A stretch of 64,000 bases of DNA from Asterias rubens. Its lineage: Eukaryota; Echinodermata; Asteroidea; Forcipulatida; Asteriidae. Position 1 is the stretch's first letter, and each line of letters opens with the position of its first letter. Shown in pieces: positions 32,291 through 61,144 of the stretch. Below the pieces are notes generated by a model. That model was not told the origin of the DNA and did no database searches. It saw nothing but the letters and a program-made list of their open reading frames with translations. A program made the position numbers and the translations under genes. The stretch lies in the NCBI RefSeq assembly GCF_902459465.1, contig NC_047080.1, forward strand, positions 12,064,866-12,128,865, written 5' to 3'.

Positions 32291-32391
32291 ATTTGAAAGA
32301 GCTGGTAAAGTAGAGAATGATGCTTAACAATGTTTTGCTAAGCAAAAACAAGCCGGGTACCAGTTACTTATTGTAGTTGTGACATAGTATT

Positions 32392-32765
32392 TTAAAGCCA
32401 TTGGACCCTTTCGGTTCAGAAAAAAAAAAAAAAATCACAGATTTACAAATAACTTACAGGGTTGACAGAAGCCAATAGTGAAAGACTTCTCTTGAAATAT
32501 TGTTCCATGAAATGCTTTACTTTTTGAGAAAACATTAAAACAATATCAATTCTCGATAGCGAGAATTACGGATTTATTATAAACACATGTCATGACACGG
32601 ACGAAACGCGCACAAACAGGAGTGGGTTTTCCCGTTATTTTCTCCCGACTCCGATGACTGATTGAGCCTAACTTTTCACAGGTTTGATATTTTTTATATA
32701 AGTTGTGATACACGAAGTGTGTGGCTTGGACAATAGTGTTTACCGAAAGTGTATAATGGCTTTAA
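32392..32765. mobile_element. TTAA-flanked MITE, 374 bp, copy 2
   Basis: Same length and ends as 17042-17415 (TTAAAGCCATTGGACC and TATAATGGCTTTAA). Shares CTCCCGACTCCGATGACTG and TTGTGATACACGAAGTGTG. Intergenic. Confidence 0.83.
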
Positions 32766-32769
32766 GCAT

Positions 32770-33735
32770 AATTCTTGTGAGCATAATTCATTTATCCAGC
32801 CCTGAACCAAAAAGCATCCTTGCTCTGAAACAGGCATGCAACTTTTCCTTCGATCAGCTGATTTCCTCTTTATTTATTCCCAGTTTTACCATTCAAAAAC
32901 GAAAAATACTATTTTTTGGTGAACACACAGTTGTATGCCTGCTGAAATGATCCACCGCAGCCTCTCAGAAACTCCACAATATTTCAATTCAGAAACGTTT
33001 TAAAAACCAACCTCTTCACCCCTGATGATTCTTCTTGTATGTGCGTTGTATCCCTGGGCAGAAGCACTTAACCAGTCTCTTTTGTTATTATTATTTACTT
33101 TGCCAAGCCACTTGGAGGCAAGTTTGCCAACAAACAATCTCCAACTGCGCTGTATTTGCCCAACATCGTTTATTGGTATTAGGAAGTGACCTTTGACCTT
33201 TGGAGTTAGCATTGGTTGATTTATGTGGTGGTAGCTCTGACTAACTCTACAGGCGCTTTACAACAACAAAACATTTTAACTACAAAAACTAAATAATTAA
33301 AAGATCCAAAAATAAAATCCATAAAGTATCTGTAATCTTGGTGTTAATATCAAATTGTTGTAAAGCAAACTTATTTGGACTGTTTGTAAAATCTACAGAG
33401 GTATCTTCAGGACTGCAGGTCACAGTGGTAGTCGATTTGGAGGGTCCCTTTTGCTAAAATCTCTTAATGCATAAAATGTTTTGTATTTGGGTAAACCACT
33501 GACATATGTAAATCTGGAATGATTAAAAAACATACAAACAAACCACTCTTGAGTTATTATTGCTTTATTACAAAACAATCTATATAGATTCATTATTAAT
33601 ATTTCAGTTAGTTTAGTTGACTATATAAACTATTTCATTAGTCCACCCTTATAGTAATGTACCCTTCTATCCTTTTTACTAAAAAGGTTTAAGGAAATTT
33701 ACAAACCTAACTACCTGATTTACTTGGATCCTTCC
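32770..33735. other. INTS5-TTLL11 intergenic DNA
   Basis: No gene or clear repeat is seen between the MITE and the 9-bp array. Confidence 0.45.
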
Positions 33736-33993
33736 TCACTCAAGTCACTCAAGTCACTCAAGTCACTCAAGTCACTCAAGTCACTCAAGTCACTCAAGTC
33801 ACTCAAGTCACTCAAGTCACTCAAGTCACTCAAGTCACTCAAGTCACTCAAGTCACTCAAGTCACTCAAGTCACTCAAGTCACTCAAGTCACTCAAGTCA
33901 CTCAAGTCACTCAAGTCACTCAAGTCACTCAAGTCACTCAAGTCACTCAAGTCACTCAAGTCACTCAAGTCACTCAAGTCACTCAAGTCACTC
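33736..33993. repeat. 9-bp tandem array (CACTCAAGT)n, about 28 copies
   Basis: Virtually perfect repetition of AAGTCACTC. Open SLK and SDL peptide frames on the two strands are by-products of the multiple-of-three unit. Intergenic. Confidence 0.95.
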
Positions 33994-34049
33994 TAACAAA
34001 ATCCAACACCTACTCTTTGTTTCAACACACCTATATTCCAAAAATCCCT

Positions 34050-34213
34050 TGCAGCCGACTTCACGAAACGCTTGGATTAATCCGAAACGCTTGGATTAAT
34101 CTCGAGTTTAGGACGACTTACATGATGGGTTCAATGTGTCCTATTGTCTCTGGTTACTGAACTGAATTCATCCTAAGTCCTAAGTTAGGAAGAGATTGGT
34201 CAAATCGACGGCA
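34050..34213. mobile_element. Foldback element, CTTAGG family, copy 3
   Basis: GACTTCACGAAACGCTTGG with a duplicated CGCTTGGATTAATC, and GTTAGGAAGAGATTGGTC then AAATCGACGG at the right. Confidence 0.62.
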
Positions 34214-34905
34214 GATTCTGACGACCCTAGGTTCAGACAACCCTTGCGATGTACACATAAGGGTTAGGATAAGGTAAAAGGAAAAGTGTAACTCAACACC
34301 CAAACTTTTGGACTCTGATTATAGTGGTTTGCCTGAGCCAATATTTTAAAGAGTGTTATGTTTTACTTCTATGATGGAACATAACAAATTAAATACACCA
34401 GTTTTAACAAAGAGGGTACAAACAATTATTAGCTGCAAAAAAAACACAATCACTTGCAAAATCTTACTGAAACTAAAACAAACTTTGGCCATATTTAATT
34501 GCAAATAATATTTACACACAATGCACATGTATAATTAAAATGTTAAACAATGTGCATCATCACCAACAACATAATGGTCCTTTTTAAAATGATGATTTGT
34601 GATTTATTAATAAATTAAAATGTTAACATATATATATAAACAAGTGCATACCTTATCTTGTGTTTTGCAAAAACGTGTTAAAAAGAAATATTATGGAAGT
34701 ATTGCATTATTGTTATTATAATTATTTGCGCAAAAAGTATTTCTTTAAATAAAAAAAAGATGGAAGTGTTTTGAGGGTGGAAAATTGTACCAAAAACTTG
34801 GAAGTTGTTTGGCTTGTTCCATTTCAAGAAAGGAAATAATACCCGACTTAAATGAACATGAAAAATATTAACAAATATTTATGTTATCTGCTTTGACAAA
34901 TGTTC

Positions 34906-35110
34906 AATGTTACCCAGTGCCCAGAATGTTACCCAGTGCCCAGAATGTTACCCAGTGCCCAGAATGTTACCCAGTGCCCAGAATGTTACCCAGTGCCCAG
35001 AATGTTACCCAGTGCCCAGAATGTTACCCAGTGCCCAGAATGTTACCCAGTGCCAAGAATGTTACCCAGTGCTCAGGTTACCCAGTGCCCAGAATGTTAC
35101 CCAGTGCTCA
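34906..35110. repeat. 19-bp minisatellite, about 10.5 copies
   Basis: Unit AATGTTACCCAGTGCCCAG. A lone derivative unit (GTTACCCAGTACCAAGG) lies at 35168. Between INTS5 and TTLL11, about 260 bp past the TTLL11 stop, so it may lie in its 3' UTR. Confidence 0.92.
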
Positions 35111-35368
35111 GGGCACCCAGTACCAAGGGCTACTAGAGATGGATTGAGACTTCTGACTCTACTCCAAAGTTACCCAGTACCAAGGCTTACTGTTTTGTCT
35201 CGGATTTGTACCTTGCCATCTTGCGTCCTATATTGCAAACTTGCTTAATAATTCCTTCACAGAAACTATTCCTCCGTGTTTCCACACTTCATTCCAATAA
35301 TCATGATCTGTCTTTAATCATACACCTCTAGATAATTTGGACGGAGTTGATTTCTCATTTTCATTGTC

Positions 35369-38300
35369 TCAGTCTTCAGTGGTCGGCCATCCTCCCGACA
35401 CCCTGCGTCTCACCATCTCTGGCCTGCGTAGTCTCCTGGGGTGTGGCCTGGGTGTCGGCCTCGCCCCAGCCCTCTTGAGGTTGCACTCGCACACCTCAAC
35501 GAGGGCGCTTACCTTCTCAAGGAGGGAGCTGCCACGGAATTTGCGCATTGCGATTGAGAAGAAGCCCTCGAGGAATGCACCAAAGCACATGCCTGCTCCG
35601 ATTCCTTCATGGCTGTCTAAAGTCCAGCGCCGTGTGATGTCGATATACATGATATCGATTGCTGCCATTGTGATGCCATTACTGCAAAGCTTGCATTTCC
35701 TACAAAAAAAAAGTATAAATTTGTACACAATTGAAGCTTTGATAAACATATACATGTAAACACATTACAGCTGTTTAATGTTTCTAAAAGAAGTTTTAAG
35801 AACAGTGCCTTCAGTAAACAAAATTAACACATTTTTAATCTTTCTTCATTTCTTTTCTTTTTCTTTTTCTGTTTGTTGTTGTTTTTTCTTCTTTTTTATC
35901 GCAGTATGAATTATTACCAATACTGATATAAATCAAGCTGAAGAATTTCCCGTCGGAAAATATGTGGTCCACAAGAAAGTTGATTTGTTGCCAACGTGAC
36001 ATTACCTGCTAAACATTCTAAATCCTGTCGCTCCCATTCGATGTGCCCCTTTCACTCCCAGGAACTGATTGAACAATCCAGCAACGTGCTCCATCACTCT
36101 CAAGTGACTGTAGCGTTCTCCATACTTCCTGGGCCAGATTTCCTCCAAGCAGGACTCGTCTATAGCCACGCCTTCCTTCCCAGCCTCATCATCGGAGGAG
36201 TTGGGCGTGGCTGAGTTGGGCGTGGCTGATCGGACAGCTGCCTGAGAATGATGAGAGCCATCTGAGTTGGGCATTGTATGCCTGCAACAAAGTAACATGT
36301 AATAAACTTTAATGTGTGCAGAAATTTTCGAGAACTGGTAGGCCTATAGTTCTGTAGACTGTAGCAATAACCATGGTGCTCCAGTTCAAAAGTAAACTTG
36401 ATAATGTCCTAACATCACCAGGCATGAATGAGTGGTCGGCCACCAAAGTCCACTAAAACATGTTTGTGTCAATGACTGCATTACACAAATGCACAATGCA
36501 AGGGGCAAGACAGTCGTGTTGTGGTGCTTTTGTTCTGCAGTGTCATCTGGATTGCAAATGAGAAAATTGGTTAGCCTTGTCGATGTCTCTTTACTTGTGT
36601 GTACCCCCTAGAATATCAGTGCAACCTCAAACCAGGCTAGCATGACACACTGTTTGTGTTGTACTGTATGCATTTTACTGTATATGGGGATTGTATTACT
36701 GAAGGCCTTTTATTGTGGGGAATCAATGAGGTTCTGTGACCTACCTTGATTTGAACTCCTTGGCATGTTTTCCTGGTTTGAGGAGTCTCAACGTGTCTTT
36801 GATGAGTGAGATTTTAATCTCCTCATCAACAGGGCTTGGTTTGGATTCAACGATGCCAGGCGATACTTCATGTTCAAAGTCAAGTCGCAGACTGGGGTTT
36901 GCATTGACCTCTAATAGAATCGGTTTCAGCTCATCCGTCACAAGAATATCAAAACCCAAAATCTGCAACAAAGAAAATTAAAAAAATTAAACTATAGTTT
37001 CAATTCTGGCGAGTTTCTAATCATTTCACATCAGGAAAAAATTTAAGTGCCACTTGACTTGAACATAACTGCTTCTATTCAATGGTACCTCCATAGGCAA
37101 AGATTGTTGACTGATTAGCCACCTGTTGCCGATGCTGCTTAATCCTAAGGAGTTGAGATGGTTTCAGGAATGCCGTTAGCAAAAAACGGGGGAAGTAGAA
37201 GTGTCGAGGCTGTCTGAATGAAGTGGAACTCCTATCATTTTTACACTTTACTGATTATAAGGTTGTGTACACTTGATCTAATGGTAAATAAGGGTTTAGG
37301 ACAACTGCGGTAGGAGTTTTTGAATGTTCGAAATGGTCAGTTAGCAGAAGGGTTAACCAACGATTCTTAAGCTCTTTGATGACAGTATGTATTGTACTAA
37401 AACATCTTCTAAACTCTACAAAGGAGAGAATTTTCCTTTTCTACCTGAAAACAAGACGGAGCGGGTTTCTTCGCAGGTAACTCTGCCTGAAGCTCAACGG
37501 TCAAGTCCGGCAACATGGCCGTTATCGTCTTGACGACAATCTCCTCAATAGCATCCCATAACCCGACGGCATCATGACCTCGAGAGGCTAGAGCTGTAAA
37601 TGTACTCGTCAACGTTCGCTTGCTACCACGGTCCATAGAGTCCGTGTGAATAAATGTGTCACTCTTCTTGTTGAGCGAGTAGTTAGTCAAATGCATGAAA
37701 ACCTGATTAATATTACGATTGGTCGGTAGCTGATATTTCACCGTACAAAACCGTGCCATTCCTTCCCTACAGATGTAGATTTGCAGCGGGTCAATGGAAG
37801 CTAGTAGAACATACACCCTAAGGTCAAACTTGGTACGTTCCAATAGCAGGGGCCTTGCAATGTACTCCTGCACAACGGCCCTCCGGACCAAACCAACTGA
37901 CCCCATGTGATGGGGGTTTGTGATGAGGTAGATCCCGTCCCCCTGAGATCCCTCATCGGGCTTCACGATAAACACCGGTTTATCATGCGGGTGTTTCTGC
38001 TGCATTTCAGCCACGTTTGCGCAGAAGTGGTGGTACTGCTCTGGTAGAAGCCACGTCCTTGGGTAAAAGTCAAATTCCTCGGGGAAGAGTTCATGCATCT
38101 GATGAAGAAGTTTACTGAGTTGTGCTTTGCGTACTAGCTCCAACAAACCTACATGAAATAAACAATCACAAATTACACATGAGTGCTTTGGTAAAAAAAG
38201 ATGATGAAAATAACTGATATTTTTCGGACAAACAACGATCAACAGAAGTATGGTACAAGTTTTGTGTTTATGAGTGAAGTATGGTTTTGTGAGGTCCCTT

Positions 38301-39703
38301 TAAAAAATGTCTAGTTCCTTAAAATTGTTAGGTTTCAAACAGACATATAGGCCTATAACAGTTTTGGTAGATTGGAAGGCAATCAAATATCGAGCTCTGT
38401 GACTATTTGTTCCCATTCGCTGATGTTCAGCCACGGGATGGGCTGTAACCCAACACAAGGTAACAACCAGAAAGACAATCATTTGTGCTACTTCAACTAC
38501 TTAAATACTTTATATTATGTATTTATTCAGTAATTTGTCAATATCCTTTTGATAAACAAACCTGGAAACTTGTTGACCATCCCTGATTGGATTCCATCGT
38601 TGTCATAAAAAGAACACCCGTGCCAGTGGAGATCACAGGAGGTTTTACGAGGTCCACAAACCTGTTAATTAGAAAATGCAATGTACTTTCTTATGACAAG
38701 AGCATTGATATAATTCACATCTTCCCCAACCTCTGTTTGTCACAACTTTTCTATAGATTATTTTAAAACTAACCATTGCTAACTGTATGATATATAAACA
38801 TAATTAATCAAAAGACAAAGTGGGGAAAACATTCCAAAACATTCGTTCATCCCTATTTTAACCAACATATCCTTCCACTCATCCATGGCGTGAACAACAA
38901 AACCATACGCTTAAAAATGTTCGTATCTGACCTCTAAATTTTGTGTGCAATTACCTGCAGATGAAAGTTTCTATTATTATTTTTAAATAAAAAAAACATA
39001 AGCAACTGGTAGTAAATTAATTAATTATTCACCTTTAACATCAACAAACAAATTAAGGTTATGAATATCTTTTCTTTCTCCATGTGAATATTAACCAAAA
39101 TATAACATAAACATTCTATTGAGAAATGAAAGTCACAACGCACACAAAAACACATTAAAAAAATAAAATCTGAGCAAATTGATTGTTTAACCAAAATTTG
39201 TAAAATGAAAAGGTGGCAGTTGATTCAGCATGTTTTCCCCTCAAATATTGATGTTTAATTTTAATCACCTCTTTCCATCTCCAGCCCAGCTCTTCAAAAC
39301 TAATTCTTAAAACCTCGGCTCCTGACTTGGCCTTGGACATTTCCACCGTCAAACATGGCCTCATTCTCCGGTGTCGTACTTTCGCTTTGGACTTGGATTT
39401 CTTTTTGATGGCCGGTGAAGACAGATATGGGCTGCCTATAGATTTGGGCCGAGAAGGAGGTGGTGTTGTGTGGAGGTTTGCTGCAATCCACTCCGGAGAT
39501 GGGTCAGCGTGATTGGCGACTGCGGTCCCCTGCTGTGGGGCGTTGAGCACGGCGGTTGGCACAGCTCGACCAACGTCAACGTCGTAAAGTTCGTTTCGAT
39601 CATTTTCAGGATTCCATATCACTCGTGAATCTGTCGTTTCGATTGGACCTAACTTAAACATAGAGTTCTTTCTACTTTTAGGAATATTTACACTCATATT
39701 CAT
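35369..39703 (-). CDS. TTLL11: Tubulin polyglutamylase TTLL11-like (6 coding exons, complete)
   Basis: Exons in transcript order: 39703-39269, 38661-38562, 38148-37445, 36962-36745, 36281-36006, 35699-35369 (TGA). Phases agree: 687 aa. The family adds glutamate side chains to tubulin C-terminal tails on microtubules, in cilia and centrioles. The TTL domain runs from about residue 120 to 490. Visible parts are the LHWHG and NKFPG blocks (exon 2), FYPRTWLLPEQ, the nucleotide-binding FIVKPDEGSQGDGIYLI (Lys241), VVQEYIARPLL, FDLRVYVLL, FMHLTNYSLN, and the metal/ATP motif LLEVNANPSLR (Glu431, Asn433). The tail shared with vertebrate TTLL11 follows: RMGATGFRMF, then MAAIDIMYIDITRRW and GMCFGAFLEGFF in the last exon, which separates it from other TTLLs. 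The N-terminal about 110 residues are basic and low-complexity, with a Lys/Ser-rich patch. The C-terminus is Arg/Pro-rich. It is convergent with INTS5 and in tandem with DUSP12. Confidence 0.94.
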
Positions 39704-39934
39704 ATCCTGTCATGTTGTTATTTCTGTCAAAAGTAGGTCTTTTTAACCTACGTTAGGCAAACAATACATTCCTAAGTCAAAAATTCTGGTTGTCATATGA
39801 ATTGTTTATTAGCTTGGTTCCACAACCCCGTTGTCGTGTAAAATTTCTAGTGCGAAGACAGGACATCGTACCGCTCTGAGTTTGTTGCAAAGAGGCTGCA
39901 GTGACCGCATGGTGGCGCTGTTTAAGTTGGTGCA

Positions 39935-39960
39935 CAGGGGCGGGAGGGGGGGGGGCGGGG
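39935..39960. promoter_or_regulatory. GC-box cluster upstream of TTLL11
   Basis: Two GGGGCGGG-type boxes joined by a G run lie about 235 bp upstream of the TTLL11 start. Their position and isolation in AT-rich DNA suit an Sp1/KLF-type promoter element. The interval from TTLL11 to DUSP12 (39704-41089) otherwise shows only a degenerate foldback near 40845-40990. Confidence 0.45.
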
Positions 39961-41089
39961 CTAGGAGCAGTTGAATTTAAATTTATTTTTGAATTGGAGC
40001 TCGGCTCGGTCTTCTAATCATCTAGCAGAACGAACCTAAAAGTTCTAGGAATACTACCAGATGTACTTTCAGATGTTAATTCTTCCCACAACTCAATCAA
40101 AACTCTTATTTTTAAAATAAATTGACAAAGTGCATACATTGGTGATTATTGGTTTTATTGCTATCTTTTTTTAATATCACATTGCCATCAATAATGCATT
40201 CTTCCCAAGGTTTATGTAAGTTGTAAAAGTCTGCAACCATCTGTTGTTCAGCGACATTCATGAAGGCCTCCTGAAAGAATAGCAATATTGTTCTATAAAT
40301 TCATTACTTATTTCTGTATCTGTAAAATGTAGTGCACTTTTTCTCTTTTCTTTTGGCACCTTATCCACTGGACTGTTTGCATCACTTTCCACAACATCCA
40401 AGTTTAGCCCAAATTGGACAGCAATTGGATTGTACTACTTAGTACTACCAACTAAACCGCCTCTGGCCCTGCCAGTGTGTGTAAAGAAACTACAAACAAG
40501 AAAGAGTTTTTTATAGCTAGAGCGTTATTAGAGGAGCGTTTCTTGTAATTTAGAGGAGCTATTAAAAATACCAGAGGAGGAAACTTTCAAAAGAGTGGCT
40601 CCAAGGTCATAATTTACACTGTACTCATTTCACAATAAGTCTCTTATTAGAGTGTTAGCAGTGTAAAATGACATACTCCACTAATTGGCATTTGTAACCA
40701 AGTACTCTTGCAGCTGATCTGAAATTTTTCATACAAAATATTTGTTTTAAGTTTTAGTATTACCCAGCGCCACCACTGGTTTCATTTTAATGTTAGCCTC
40801 AACTGTTGTCCTGTCCTTTGAAAAGTGCCTTGATAGGTCAAGGGTCGATTTCATCATCAAAGAGCTGAGATTGATCTTAACCCTGTATCAATCTTAATTG
40901 ATAATCAAAGTGTAATGTCACAATACAAAACCACTCTGGCTATATTAAAGGATTAGCTAAAGATGTAGCTTAGTGCTTTGTGAAATCGAGTTCTGTTATA
41001 CTTATAAAAATAACATCAACATAGAAAAGACTTTTTCAGTGATTGCATTGTCCAAATTGATGGCTTCAGCAGTAGCTCTCATTAAAACA

Positions 41090-44000
41090 CTATACATCCT
41101 CATGTTGATGATTACTTTGAACTATTTGGCGTCGAATTGATTTATCCACTCTATTCTGATGAATTTGGAAAGCTGGGGTGACCCACGCACCACAAGAGCA
41201 CTGAAGACCTGAAAAGATCAACACAAACTTCTTTAATTGTTTTGCCAGTTGTGGATGTAATCATTGTATCAGAGATGCAATGTTATTAGGGTTGAATGTG
41301 AACTGGCCTCTGGTCCCAATTTCATAGAGCTGCCTAATAAGCAGATTGCTTATTTTTCTGCTAAGCACAACTAAGCAGGATGTCAGTTTTACTTTGTTCA
41401 CATGTAAAATGGTATTTTAGCTGGTAACCTTATTTTGGTAAGCATAATTTTGTTGTACTTAGCCACTTTGTATGCTTGAGCAGCTCTATGATATTGGGCC
41501 GTGGTCAGTGGATCTCTGTGGTGGTCTCTGTTGTAGTCTGCACAGGTTGTGGGTTCAAATCCCCCAAAAGTTGCCTGTGGATTTGATTTCTGCAGAACTT
41601 GGGAAGTTGATCTGGCATGTTTTTGCTTGATGGATTCTTCCTTTGAAGGTGACAATTGGGAGCTTACGGCTCTGAATATTTTGTTGATCGAAACAAAAAT
41701 AATTGAGAGTATAATTTACCTGACCAGTTAAAAGATCCCAGGCGTGAAGAACACTTTGGGCAGCAGAGCTGAGAAACGGAAAAACGCACAATCCTGATGT
41801 TAAAAATTTACGTTTCAAATAACACTAATGGATTCTCAAGAATTTTCGCTTGATGGATTTCCACTCTACAGCCTGTGATAAAATATCATCACAGCCAGTC
41901 ACTGCTTTCTTGGAAGGGCAATGTGATTTCAAAGTAAACCAAGGCAATAGCTTTGGGCATGGCCCTAACTGCCTTGATGAAGTATTGGACCTGTCATAAG
42001 GAGCAACAAATCTAATGTGGAATGTCATTAATTTGTGGTTTGAGAAATTGTCAGGAGACTTGAGGTGTTGTTTAGACAATCAACATCAAGACTAAGGTTT
42101 GAACTTACCTTTCCTTCTAAACAACCCACTAATAATGGTTCCATCCACTTCACTGGTTCCACAAAAAGGGATGTGCATGATATGGATGAATCCATTGTGC
42201 TTGAAGGGGATGTTGTCACAGCGAGAGGATGCATTTGTTTGTGCCAGCTGAAGCTTGTCTGCCCTTTCCCAGTGATATGAGCAAGAACCATGGATTGAAA
42301 GAAAACTGCTCGCCTGTTCCATACAAAAACAAAGTTTCATTATAATTTATAAAGGTTTAATAACGGTCCGAGGACCTACTGTGAGGTAATGACCCGGCCC
42401 ATTGTTATACAGCTGTAAAAAGAAGTTAAGCACAAAAGCTTATGCTCACCAGAATAAGGTTACCAGCCAAAGTACTAGGTCATACCATTTATGACTGGTA
42501 TACTGCACTTTTTTGCTTAGCAGAAAATGTTAAGCATTATTTTCTGTTAAAGCAGCTCTATTCTGTGCTGAATTTCATGGAGCTGCTTTGGTACAAAAAG
42601 TAGCGATAATTTAGGTGTACACGGAGATTGATTTGATTATAGAAGATGGCGGTTCGCACTGACCTACACTTCCTGCATTTGTAGACGGTTTGTGCTTCAG
42701 TCGAGGCAGATTCCTGGGCAGGATCGGCTGCAATGAACTCTTCAGGTACCTGTGAACCAGCTGGTAGAAACATATATCTTGATGGTCAGTTCATCAGTTT
42801 GGGAACATAGATCATAATTCTTGTACATTGCAAACACCACTGTATCTTTTTTCAGAAAGACGACCATAAAACAAAGTTCAATACCAAAAACATCAGTTTA
42901 CTGTTAATGTCGACTCATCACTGCCATTACCAGCATGATGTTTTTTTTGTTTTGTTTTGCTAGAAAGAAGATAGAAAGAAATACTTAAACCAGAAACTAT
43001 TTTCAGTACCTTGAATATCCGGAGCTATTTGTCCTAATCTATGTTGTCTGTACAGAGGATGTGACGAAGAAAACTGACAGCCCATTGCCTCAAACAAACA
43101 GAGCATATCAACAAAGCCATCGTTAGGTCTGAAAATAGATAAACATGAGAAATATTAATAAGTATAATTCACTTCACACTTCCTTGTCTTAATGCTCCTG
43201 CATAAACTCTGTCCTTAATAGTGATAATAAGCTTCTCACTGTGTTTAATTTGTTCGCAAATAATCCCGCATACTTTTGATAGTTGTAGATTTGTGCAAAA
43301 ACAAAGGGCGCTTTAAACAAAAACATTTTCCACTATGTTTAATACAACTTTCAAAACAATACCACATTGCAAGAATTTTGGATTTTCATTAGAAATAAAA
43401 GCTTTCCAACGTCACGTTTCCATCGTCCTTATCATCAGGGCCCAATTTCATAATGCCTGTAAGCACAAAAATTTGCTTAGCATGAAAATTTCTTCCTTGA
43501 TAAAACAGGATTACCAACCAAATTTTAATTTGTTGCATATATTCAAATGTTGTTAGCTAAATCCTGAAAATCACATTGGAAATTTGGTTGGTAATCCTGT
43601 TTTTATCAAGGAAAAAATTCATGCTAGACAAATTTTTGTGCTAAGCAGCTCTATAAAATTGAGCCCCGGTCAACAAACCGGCCGAGTCCAAGGAAAGTCG
43701 GTTGGCCCTATATAAACAAACAGCATACTTACTCTGTGCGTGGGTGCTTCTCCTTTACCAAATCAAATGCCTTCTGGAATGTTATTTTATCTCGATGCAT
43801 CAAGTATGCAATTACTATAGTGGAACTCCTAGAAATCCCCATCATACTGTATGGATCAAGGACAAAGATATATCATTTTTATTAGCTTTTTTCAGGGTGC
43901 TACTGATGGTGATTTGCTGGCTTAAAAAATGGCATTTATTTAGTGTAAAACATCATGTCCACTACTCCTAGAAATGAGATTCGTTATGCCATATTAGACC

Positions 44001-44453
44001 ATAGTAATGAACATCTCATTCATAGTTTGTTGGCTACCTTTACCATTACAATATCCACTACTGTTTTCTTTTTCAATTCTCTTTCTTTGGTCTTTGGACT
44101 TTGTTCAACCCAAAAAAATCAAAATTGTTATAAGTAACCAGCTATTATACAAACCAATGAACAAGGATGTTCCCAGACGACGTCAGAACCTCATCAATAA
44201 ACGCTATGCATTCCTCAAAGTGGCTAAGAATATCTGCAGATGGCATATCATTAATATACACAAACTTATGGTTAAGATTCAACGCAGAGATGTCTGGTTT
44301 GGACCACTCGATTGACAAGACGTGAGTGATGGAATGTTTCAGTAAATCATGTTGTCCCTTTAAGGTGAGGACTGCATCCCGGCTACCGAGAAAGAGACCC
44401 TTGCAGACCTCGTCCATGTGGTATGGTTTGTTGTCGGGGCTTCCCTCTGCCAT
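41090..44453 (-). CDS. DUSP12: Dual-specificity phosphatase 12 (Yvh1 orthologue), 7 coding exons, complete
   Basis: Exons in transcript order: 44453-44155, 43846-43733, 43128-43010, 42760-42664, 42313-42109, 41768-41720, 41208-41090 (TAG). Phases agree: 333 aa (human about 340). Yvh1/DUSP12 is a phosphatase that also acts in 60S ribosome maturation through its zinc domain. The N-terminal catalytic domain has a likely general acid Asp69 (INDMPSADIL) and the P-loop HCMMGISRSS, with Cys100 and Arg106. The codon for Cys100 is split by intron 1. The C-terminal zinc domain has CRKC (206/209), Cys256 in SCTSLFVEPVKWME, CPKC (281/284) and CSC (298/300) before WVTPAFQIH. The exon 4 acceptor is placed at the CAG ending at 42761, because the nearer CAG gives a stop. 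It is head to head with EEIG1. Confidence 0.95.
41312..41500. mobile_element. Foldback element, GGGCCC-ended family, copy 6
   Basis: GGTCCCAATTTCATAGAGC at the left and GCTCTATGATATTGGGCC at the right. DUSP12 intron 6. Confidence 0.8.
42396..42565. mobile_element. Foldback element, GGGCCC-ended family, copy 7
   Basis: GCCCATTGTTATACAGCTG at the left, interior ACCAGAATAAGGTTACCAGC, AAAGCAGCTCTATTCTG at the right. DUSP12 intron 4. Confidence 0.68.
43438..43668. mobile_element. Foldback element, GGGCCC-ended family, long copy 8
   Basis: GGGCCCAATTTCATAATGCC at the left, GCTCTATAAAATTGAGCCCC at the right, with long internal inverted arms (GGATTACCAACCAAATTT and its complement). DUSP12 intron 2, 65 bp from exon 2. 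Confidence 0.78.
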
Positions 44454-60211
<15,758 letters not shown>

Positions 60212-60285
60212 GTACAGTAGAAAATTTCAATCAGGTCCCTTCTACTAAGTCAAGTTCCACCCCTAAGACTTTGTATTCGTCAAGA

Positions 60286-60560
60286 TCTGGGCCCAATTTC
60301 ATAAAGCCTGTAAGCACAAACATTTGCTTAGCAAGAAACTTTCGTCCTTGATTAAAACAGGATTACCAACTAAATTTCCGTGTAATTTTCAGGATAAGCG
60401 AACAACAGCTGAATACCAGTAACCAGCAAAATGCCAAAAGTGGGTATACCGTTGAAATACTGCTAACTGTTGAAATAGGTTTGATGTAAGCACAGTATCC
60501 CCTGATTCCGCAAGCTCGGATTCTGTTTTTATAGTAAGCAGAGCCATGAAATTGGCCCTG
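60286..60560. mobile_element. Foldback element, GGGCCC-ended family, copy 10
   Basis: GGGCCCAATTTCATAAAGCC at the left and GAGCCATGAAATTGGCCC at the right. It begins 75 bp after EEIG1 exon 2. Confidence 0.72.
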
Positions 60561-60865
60561 GATTGTTGGTTAGCATGCCATGAGACTTACTCTCAGAGGA
60601 AACAGCACATGAGGGACAACATCCAACATGTACTTGTAATGCAATAACATGCCACATGTTATTTCTACCTCTAAGATCAGCCAAGCACAGTATCATTTCA
60701 TGCTCCATTTGGCCACATGGACGTTGTTCCAATTGAACGATGATATTTCCCCCGGCATCTGTAACAAAAATAATGACCAGTTCCAGGTCAGTGGTGGTCC
60801 CCTTGAGCCTCAAATACGCGCTTTGATACTCAACTCTCTCCTCACATAAAAATGTCCACAATTAT

Positions 60866-61144
60866 TTAAAGGCATGGACACTATTGGTAATTACTAAAAA
60901 TAATTGTTAGCAAAGAACGTTACCTGGTAACAAGCAATTGAGAGCTGTTGATAGTGAAAAACATTGTGAGAAACGGCTCCCTCTATAGGAACTAAATTTT
61001 TGAGCAAGAGGTGTAATGTACATGCCGACTCCGATGACCGATTGAGCCTAAACTTTCACAGGTTTGTTATTTTTTATATAAGTTGTGATACACGAAGTGT
61101 GGGACTTGGACATACTGTTTACCGAAAGTGTATAATGGCCTTAA
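60866..61144. mobile_element. Chimeric TTAA-type MITE
   Basis: The left half (TTAAAGGCATGGACAC, AACAAGCAATTGAGAGC) matches the 46674 element. The right half (CTCCGATGACCGATTGAGCC to TATAATGGCCTTAA) matches the 17042/32392 elements. TTAA at both edges. Confidence 0.78.

Noticed and set aside
33720-33996. SLK and SDL repeat peptides
   Set aside because: These are by-products of a perfect 9-bp array in intergenic DNA.
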